Positions 6,092-12,900 of a stretch of 14,886 nucleotides of DNA are shown piece after piece; the stretch's first letter is position 1; every line of letters begins with the position of its first letter. Source of the stretch: JBJYKD01 sp049310025 (GTDB taxonomy: Bacteria; Bacillota; Thermosediminibacteria; Thermosediminibacterales; Tepidanaerobacteraceae); contig NZ_JBJYKD010000046.1 in assembly GCF_049310025.1 (NCBI RefSeq), forward strand, positions 1 to 14,886. The letters are read 5' to 3'. Both the position numbers and the translations under genes were made by a program. The notes beneath the pieces were generated by a model. It was given only the letters and a program-made list of their open reading frames with translations. It did no database searches and had not been told where the DNA came from.

Positions 6092-7609
6092 ATGGCTGAA
6101 AATGAATTTTTGCTTGAAATGAATAACATCTCCAAGGAATTTCCGGGCGTAAAGGCGCTGGACGATGTGACTTTAAAAGTCAGGGCGGGGACCATTCACG
6201 CTCTGGTGGGTGAAAACGGTGCAGGGAAGTCCACTCTTATGAAATGCCTTTTCGGGATATACAGGCCTAACTCGGGCCAGGTGATTTTAAACGGGGAAAA
6301 AGTAGATATAAACAGCCCCAGGGATGCTCTCAAAATGGGCATTTCAATGATTCACCAGGAACTGCACCCGGTGCCCCACAGGAGCGTTATGGAAAATATC
6401 TGGCTGGGGCGGTTCCCTGAAAGAAGATACGGGCCTTTGAGTTTTGTGGACCATAAAAGGATGTACGAAGAGACGGAGAAGCTGTTAAACGAATTCAGCA
6501 TCGATATAAAACCGAATACGACGGTGGGAAGCCTTTCAGTTTCAAAAATACAGCTTATGGAAATCGCAAAGGCCATATCCTACAATTCAAAAATAATTAT
6601 AATGGATGAACCGACCTCTTCCCTCACTGAAAATGAAGTGGAACACCTGTTCAGGATAATCCGGGACCTGAAAAAACGGGGAGTGGCTGTAATTTATATA
6701 TCTCACAAAATGGAAGAGATACTGAAAATAGCCGACGAGGTAACGATAATGCGTGACGGCAGGCGCATCGGCACATGGCCCGCCTCGGAACTCACCATTG
6801 ACATGATGATTTCAAAGATGGTGGGCCGGGAGCTTACCAACAGATTCCCCAGCCGCCATAACGTCCCGGGGGAAGTGGTGTTGAAAGTGGAAAATTTCAC
6901 ATCGCCCCTGCCGAAATCGTTTAAAAATATTTCCTTTGAACTGCGGAAAGGCGAGATACTCGGCATGGGCGGGCTGGTGGGCGCCCAGCGCACCGAATTG
7001 ATTGAGGCGCTGTTCGGATTGAGGTCTGTGGAGTCGGGAGAGATTTTTATTAAGGGCAAAAAGGTAAAGATAAAATCTCCCATGGACGCCAAAAGACATA
7101 AAATGGCGCTGCTCACGGAAGACCGCCGGCTTACCGGCATAATCCCGGTACTGCCGGTGCTGGAAAATACTTCTATAGCCAATATAGCCCGTTATGTCAA
7201 GCCCTATTTGTTGCTTGATGAAAAAAAGATGAAATCGGATGTGGCGAAAAATACGGAACTGCTCAGGGTGAAAACCCCTTCCCTGAAAACATTGATAAGG
7301 GACCTTTCGGGAGGAAACCAGCAAAAAGTGCTGTTTGCCCGCTGGCTGCTCACAGAGCCGGAGATACTGCTGCTGGACGAACCCACCAGAGGCATAGATG
7401 TGGGCGCAAAATATGAGATATATACGATTATAGCGGAACTGGCCAGACAGGGCAAGAGCATAATAATGATATCTTCAGAAATGCCCGAACTTCTGGGCAT
7501 GTCTGACAGGATAATGGTCATGTGTGAAGGCCACCTTTCGGGGATAATCGAAGCAAAAAACGCCACGGAAGAAGAGATAATGCGTCTTGCCACCAGGTTT
7601 ATAGCATAA
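6092..7609 (+). CDS. mglA: Galactose/glucose ABC transporter ATP-binding protein MglA
   Basis: A 505-residue protein with two fused ATPase domains, the usual size for MglA/RbsA-type sugar importers. Domain 1 has Walker A GENGAGKST (40-48) and Walker B MDEPTSSLT, with a degenerate signature (LSVSKIQ). Domain 2 has a degenerate Walker A (GLVGAQRTE) but a canonical signature LSGGNQQ (from 405) and Walker B LLLLDEPTRGID (D429, E430). That asymmetry is normal for the family. It powers uptake through MglC of sugars delivered by MglB at the inner face of the membrane. AAAGGTGA (6076-6083) lies 8 bp before ATG 6092, so that start is preferred over the in-frame GTG at 6080, which overlaps the ribosome binding site. 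It lies 103 bp after mglB and 53 bp before mglC. Confidence 0.96.
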   Translation: MAENEFLLEMNNISKEFPGVKALDDVTLKVRAGTIHALVGENGAGKSTLMKCLFGIYRPNSGQVILNGEKVDINSPRDALKMGISMIHQELHPVPHRSVMENIWLGRFPERRYGPLSFVDHKRMYEETEKLLNEFSIDIKPNTTVGSLSVSKIQLMEIAKAISYNSKIIIMDEPTSSLTENEVEHLFRIIRDLKKRGVAVIYISHKMEEILKIADEVTIMRDGRRIGTWPASELTIDMMISKMVGRELTNRFPSRHNVPGEVVLKVENFTSPLPKSFKNISFELRKGEILGMGGLVGAQRTELIEALFGLRSVESGEIFIKGKKVKIKSPMDAKRHKMALLTEDRRLTGIIPVLPVLENTSIANIARYVKPYLLLDEKKMKSDVAKNTELLRVKTPSLKTLIRDLSGGNQQKVLFARWLLTEPEILLLDEPTRGIDVGAKYEIYTIIAELARQGKSIIMISSEMPELLGMSDRIMVMCEGHLSGIIEAKNATEEEIMRLATRFIA

Positions 7610-7662
7610 TTTTTGGCACCATTCAAAATCTGCGGCAAGCGTTGTGAGGAGGCTTTTTATCT

Positions 7663-8691
7663 ATGTTAAATACAAATATAAGAAAAAAAGCGGATATAAG
7701 AGAATTTCTCTCCCAGAATGCCATTAATATGGTGCTGCTGGCCCTGATTATAATCATCGCTGCATGGAATCCGGCCTTTCTGTCCATACGGTGCCTGCGG
7801 GATATCCTGGTACAGTCGTCGACCCGTGCTATCATCGCACTGGGAGCCGCTTTCGTGCTGATAACAGGAGGCACCGACCTTTCGTCCGGCCGCATGGTGG
7901 GGTTTGCCGCGGTTCTTTCATCATCCATGCTGCAGACTGCCGACTATGCTAGGCGCTTTTACCCCAACCTGCCCAATCTGCCCTTGTGGCTGCCCATATT
8001 GCTGGCCGTTCTGGCGGGCCTTGCCGTCGGTCTGTTGAACGGTATGATAGTCTCGAGATTGAGTGTCCCGCCGTTTATAGCCACGCTGGGAACCATGGTC
8101 ATGGTGTACGGCATAAACTCCATTTACTTCGATCTGCCGCCCAACAATTCCCAGCCCATAGGCGGCCTGAGAAAGGATTTCACCAATCTGGGCACAGGCT
8201 TTATAGGTCCCAACGGGTTGTACTCCATCCCCTATATTCTGATAATAGCCGTTACCATGGCGCTGGTGGCTTGGGTGATATTGAATAAAACCAGTCTGGG
8301 CAAAAGCATTTACGCCATCGGAGGCAACGTCAACGCGGCCACAGTGTCGGGCATCAATGTGGCGAAAACACTGCTTTTCGTCTACGCCTTCGCCGGTGCT
8401 CTCTACGGCGTGGCGGGGGTGCTGGAGGCGGCCAGGACCGGCGGCGCCACCAACAATTACGGTTTCATGTACGAACTGGACGCCATAGCCGCCTGCGTGG
8501 TCGGGGGAGTCTCAATAACTGGAGGCGTGGGCACCGTTCCGGGCGTGCTGAGCGGGGTCCTCATTTTCACCGTAATAAATTACGGCCTGACTTTCGTCGG
8601 CCTGAATCCATACTGGCAGCAAATAATAAAGGGTTTAATTATAGTGTCGGCCGTGGCCTTTGACATCAGAAAGTCCTTCGTAAAGAAGTAG
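7663..8691 (+). CDS. mglC: Galactose/glucose ABC transporter permease MglC
   Basis: A 342-residue, strongly hydrophobic membrane protein with roughly eight to ten membrane segments, matching the family's usual length of about 336. The C-terminal part is typical of MglC: TGGATNNYGFMYELDAIAAC, VVGGVSITGG, GTVPGVLSGV, INYGLTFVGLNPYWQQIIKG. Earlier, ITGGTDLSSGR and VPPFIATLGTM are the conserved permease motifs of the RbsC/MglC class. It forms the channel for the sugar bound by MglB. GAGGAGG (7646-7652) lies 10 bp before the ATG. It shares the operon with mglA and is followed after 146 bp by the ROK kinase gene. Confidence 0.96.
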   Translation: MLNTNIRKKADIREFLSQNAINMVLLALIIIIAAWNPAFLSIRCLRDILVQSSTRAIIALGAAFVLITGGTDLSSGRMVGFAAVLSSSMLQTADYARRFYPNLPNLPLWLPILLAVLAGLAVGLLNGMIVSRLSVPPFIATLGTMVMVYGINSIYFDLPPNNSQPIGGLRKDFTNLGTGFIGPNGLYSIPYILIIAVTMALVAWVILNKTSLGKSIYAIGGNVNAATVSGINVAKTLLFVYAFAGALYGVAGVLEAARTGGATNNYGFMYELDAIAACVVGGVSITGGVGTVPGVLSGVLIFTVINYGLTFVGLNPYWQQIIKGLIIVSAVAFDIRKSFVKK

Positions 8692-8837
8692 GATCAGGTG
8701 CACGAATTTTAGTTAATCTGTGATTCATGCCCGGGGCCTGCTGCGGACATAAGGTTGAGGCCAAAAAAAAGAGAGGCGCCGGGCCGGAGGGTTTTGTGGG
8801 CAGACTTGTGTTTATCACATCTAAAGAAGGGGTCGGT
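8692..8837 (+). other. Structured spacer before the ROK kinase gene
   Basis: This 146-bp gap is the longest inside the operon proper. GCCCGG (8729-8734) can pair with CCGGGC (8779-8784), and directly inside it GGCCT (8735-8739) can pair with AGGCC (8758-8762). A run of eight A and a GGCGCC palindrome also lie within. The frame is open from ATG 8727 into the kinase gene, but that start has no Shine-Dalgarno and would add 37 unlike residues. It may be a folded leader that tunes kinase translation, or the remains of a short gene. Confidence 0.45.
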
Positions 8838-9800
8838 ATGTATTTTATAGGCTGCGATCTCGGCGGGACCAACATTGCCACAGCCCTGGTGGATGAAAAG
8901 GGGCGTATCATAAAAAAATCCAAATTTCCCACGGAAGCAAAGTTCGGCCCCGACCACGTGATAAAAAACATGAAAGAAACCATATATGAGGTCATGACTG
9001 AAGTGGCGGGAATAAAAGAGATCAGAGGCATCGGTCTCGGCATACCCGGGCTGGTGGACTCTGAACGGGGGATTTCCAGATTCGCCGGAAACCTGGGCTG
9101 GGAGAATGTGCCGGTAGTCGAAAAAATTAAAGAAGATTTTGAAGTCCCTATATTTATGGATAACGACGTAAGAGTGGCCACTCTGGGAGAAAAATATTTT
9201 GGAGCCGGCAAAAATGTGGATAACTTAATATGCATTACCGTGGGCACAGGAGTGGGATCGGGAATAATCATAGGTGGCAAATTGTTCCGGGGTTCTTCGG
9301 GCAGTGCCGGTGAAATAGGTCATATTACCGTTTTTAAGGACGGACTCTATTGCAACTGCGGAAATCGCGGATGCCTTGAGGTTTACGCATCCGCCACCGG
9401 CATTGCAAGAAGAGCGAGAGAATACATTCAGGCCGGTAATTACACAGTAATGATTTCCCTGGTGGGAGGAGACTTGTCGAAAATCACCGCCGAAACGGTA
9501 TCGAAAGCTTATGACCTGAAAGACAGACTTGCCGTGAAGATAATGGACGAGACGGCGGAAATCCTGGGCATTGGCATCGCAAATTACATTGATCTCATTA
9601 ATCCCGAGATGGTCATAATTGGGGGAGGTGTGTCCCTGGCGGGCGAAAGACTGCTGGAACCTTTGAGAAAATACGTGAGATTGAGAGCAATGAGAAATGT
9701 GGCGGAAAATGTTCAGATAGTAAAGGCGGAACTGGGTGACGAATCAGGCATGGTGGGGAGCGCCGCTTTAGCCATGATGAATCTGGGGGTGCTGAGTTAA
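8838..9800 (+). CDS. ROK family hexose kinase (glucokinase-like)
   Basis: A 320-residue cytoplasmic sugar kinase, the normal length for ROK glucokinases. It has phosphate motif CDLGGTN (6-12), catalytic N109-D110 in MDNDVRVATLGE, the adenosine-side loop TVGTGVGSGI and the zinc site H162, C172, C174, C179 (GHIT...CNCGNRGCLE). All catalytic parts are present, so it should phosphorylate a hexose at O6 with ATP. Glucose is the family norm; galactose or another hexose entering through MglBAC is possible. ATG 8838 is chosen because AAGAAGGGG (8824-8832) lies 5 bp before it and the protein then begins right at the first beta strand. It closely resembles the repressor at 767-1957, including the stretch around residues 180-240. 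No terminator is obvious after it. Confidence 0.92.
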   Translation: MYFIGCDLGGTNIATALVDEKGRIIKKSKFPTEAKFGPDHVIKNMKETIYEVMTEVAGIKEIRGIGLGIPGLVDSERGISRFAGNLGWENVPVVEKIKEDFEVPIFMDNDVRVATLGEKYFGAGKNVDNLICITVGTGVGSGIIIGGKLFRGSSGSAGEIGHITVFKDGLYCNCGNRGCLEVYASATGIARRAREYIQAGNYTVMISLVGGDLSKITAETVSKAYDLKDRLAVKIMDETAEILGIGIANYIDLINPEMVIIGGGVSLAGERLLEPLRKYVRLRAMRNVAENVQIVKAELGDESGMVGSAALAMMNLGVLS

Positions 9801-9973
9801 AGGGCGAAATTCAGCTGAAAATAAGGATAAGATAAATAAATTAATAGAAAGGGGGATACGAACATATGAAATAAATTATTTTATAATTAAGACGGAAAAA
9901 ACAGGAGTTTACCTATTTTTTGAAAATTAAATTAAGGGGGATTTAAAGGGAATTAAAGGGGGATTTAATAAGG
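9801..9973 (+). promoter_or_regulatory. Leader region of the GH2 beta-galactosidase gene
   Basis: A 173-bp AT-rich gap with several small elements. There is a 10-bp palindrome TTCAGCTGAA (9810-9819). AAAGGGGG (9848-9855) is followed by ATG-AAA-TAA (9866-9874). The inverted repeat AATTAT-TTT-ATAATT (9874-9888) contains a perfect -10-like TATAAT (9882-9887) with only a poor -35 (CGAACA, 17-bp spacer). A GC-poor stem-loop with an A-run and T-run lies at 9896-9921. No convincing terminator closes the upstream operon, so the GH2 gene may be read through, from its own weak promoter, or both. Confidence 0.45.
9930..9973 (+). repeat. Duplicated purine-rich ribosome-binding block
   Basis: AATTAAGGGGGATTTAA (9930-9946) is repeated as AATTAAAGGGGGATTTAA (9951-9968), with an extra AAAGGG between them and TAAGG touching the ATG at 9974. 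Three or four Shine-Dalgarno-like G-runs therefore stand in a row. The last full one ends 11 bp before the start codon. It looks like a small tandem duplication of the ribosome-binding region. Confidence 0.75.
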
Positions 9974-12900
9974 ATGGGAAAGCGGCGTAAGTCAATAGTA
10001 TTATTTGTTATGCTCATTTTTTTACTCAGCAATGTGAATGTGGCGGCTTTAGCCGATGCCACCTGGTCTGGCGATGAGTGGAATAATAAACCAGCAGTAT
10101 TCAAGATTAACGTGGAACCGGCTCATGCATATTTTATTCCCTTTGATACAGTGGAAAATGCCCTAAAATACGCGGCCACACTTGAAAAAGAAAGCTCACC
10201 TTATGTGAAATCATTAAACGGCAAATGGAAATTTAAATGGTCGCCCAATCCAGCATCTAAACCTGCTAATTTTTATGATCCCAATTATGATGTGAACAAT
10301 TGGGGAGAGATAACGGTACCGGGTAACTGGGAAACCCAGGGATACGATTATCCTATATATACAAACATTACTTATCCATGGGCGGGTTACGAGCCGGTAA
10401 GTCCGCCAAAGGCGCCTACGATATATAACCCAGTGGGCTCCTACAGGACCACATTTACAATTCCAGAGAATTGGGACGGCAGAAAGATATACTTATCGTT
10501 TCAGGGAGTTCAGTCGGCTTTTTATGTCTGGGTGAACGGCCGTCAGGTGGGCTACAGTGAAGACAGTATGACCCCAAAGGACTTTGATATAACTCCTTTT
10601 ATTCAGCCGGGTGAAAATGTTCTGGCTGTGGAGGTGTATCGCTGGTCAGATGGGTATTACCTGGAAGACCAGGATATGATCAGACTGAGCGGCATATTCA
10701 GAGATGTGTTTTTATACTCAAAGCCTAAAGTAAACATCTGGGATTTCAGCGTGGCGACCGATCTGGACGAGCAATATGTTAACGCCACATTGACATTAAA
10801 TGTGGAGCTGAGAAATTTAACTGCAGCAGAAGGAGTTTACAGTGTGGAAGCTCAACTTTATGACGACCAGCAAGCTGTATTACCCAGCCCTGTAGTAATA
10901 AATGCGGATGTCACAGGGAGAAATGAAGTAATTGTTAGCACAAATCAAGTGATAGAAAACCCCAAGAAATGGTCGTCCGAATACCCGAACCTGTATACTA
11001 TTGTTTTATCGCTGAAAGATCCTGATGGAAACATTATCGAAACGACAAGTTCCCGGATTGGCTTCAGAGAAGTAGAAATTAAAGATAAACAGATTCTAAT
11101 AAATGGCAAAAAAGTCCTGTTTAAAGGTGTAAACCGCCACGAGATAGATCCCGTTTTGGGCAAGACTATGACAAAGGAGAGAATGATCCAGGATATAAAG
11201 ATAATGAAACAATTTAACATAAATGCGGTAAGGACATGCCACTATCCGGATGACCCCTTGTGGTATGATCTTTGCGACGAATACGGCCTGTATGTTATGG
11301 ATGAAGCGAATGTTGAAAGCCACGGGGTAAGCGGTTCAGTTCCAAAAAGTGATCCGAATTGGACGGCTGCCGTTATAGACAGGGCACAAAGTATGGTGGA
11401 GAGAGATAAAAATCATCCGTCTGTAGTGATATGGTCACTGGGCAATGAAGCTGGAAGTGGAAGTAACTTTCAAGCGGAAGCAGATTGGATACACCAGAAT
11501 GATATACAAAAACGACCAGTACATTACGAAGGTATGAATTCAGTAGCTGATATCTATAGTCAGATGTATGCCTCTGTGGAAACTGTAGAAAGCTATGCGA
11601 AAAATCCCAATAATACAAAGCCATATCTGCAGTGCGAATATGCCCATGCAATGGGCAACAGTGTAGGAGATTTATATCAATATTGGAATGTTTATAGAGC
11701 CTATCCAATACTACATGGCGGTTTCATATGGGACTTTGTTGATCAAGCGCTTCTATGGCCGGTGCCAGCAAAAAAGACTGTGAAAGATCTGAGTGCGAAT
11801 CAATTTGCGGCGGATGTGACAGGAACAATTTATGATACGGGTGATGTAACATACGGAAAAGTATTAAAAGGATATGCACTATTACCTCAAAGCGATAAAT
11901 TGGGCTTCACCGGAAAACAACCCTTTACTCTTGAAGCATGGGTGTATCCAAAATCAAAAGCTTCACATCAGGTCATACTAGCCAAAGGTGATACTCAATA
12001 TGCTCTGAAAACAGATGGTAGGGGAGAAAACTTAGAGTTTTTCATCTATGATAGCACTGCGAAGTGGATTGCTGTGAACTCTCCTTTACCCGCTGACTGG
12101 GTGAATAAATGGCATCATGTGGCTGGAATAAATGATGGAAATACTTTGAAATTATATATCGATGGTAATATTGTTAATACTAAAGATGTTTCTTCAAACA
12201 GTATAAATCAAGGGAATAATTATGTGCTGGGGATAGGGAGAGATCTGGAAACAGGTAGAGGCTTTAACGGCTTAATAGACAAGGTCAGGATTTACAACAA
12301 AGCATTAACAATTGATGAACTGAATTCTAACACGAGAACTCCCGAAGATGAAGGAGTTGTAGCATGGTTCGATTTTGAGAATATAAATGAAGAAAAAGCG
12401 TATAAAGATGATTACTATTATGCATATGGCGGTGACTGGGGAGACAATCCAAATGATGGCAACTTCTGCGCAAACGGCTTGATATCAATAGACAGGACTC
12501 CGCAACCGGAAATATATGAAGTGAAAAAGGTATATCAAAATATACTGATAAAACCGGTGGACCTGTTAAAAGGTAAAATCGAGATAGTAAATGAGCATTT
12601 GTTTACAAATTTAAAAGATGAATACAATGCTAAATGGGTATTAAAAGAAGATAATGAAATAATTCAGCAGGGTAACTTGACGGCTGACGATTTAGATGTG
12701 GCACCTCAGACAATGAAAGAAATTACAATACCGTTCACAAAACCGTCGAGTTTGAAAGCCGGTGCCGAGTACTGGTTGAATATAAGCTTTACACTCAAAA
12801 ATAATAAACTTTGGGCTCAAGCAGGTTATGAGATAGCAAAGGAACAATTTGAAATTCCATTCTCTACTCCCGTTGCACCATCCTTGAATATTAATAGCAT

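Noticed and set aside
6212..6226. Sequence resembling a catabolite-response (cre) site
   Set aside because: TGAAAACGGTGCA encodes the Walker A of mglA, which explains it fully; I saw no cre-like site in the promoter regions.
7764..8288. Short plus-strand open frames in another frame inside mglC
   Set aside because: The mglC frame encodes an unmistakable permease; the other frame yields His/Arg-rich sequence without a start signal.
8727..8837. Upstream ATG in frame with the ROK kinase
   Set aside because: No Shine-Dalgarno before it and the 37 added residues do not look like ROK sequence; ATG 8838 has AAGAAGGGG and begins the domain.
8666..9280. 204-residue open frame on the minus strand
   Set aside because: It lies opposite the well-supported ROK kinase gene and its leader, is rich in Pro, Ser and Thr as antisense frames are, and resembles no family.
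9810..9819. Palindrome TTCAGCTGAA as the terminator of the sugar operon
   Set aside because: No loop and no following T run, so it cannot be a normal intrinsic terminator; possibly a protein site or chance.
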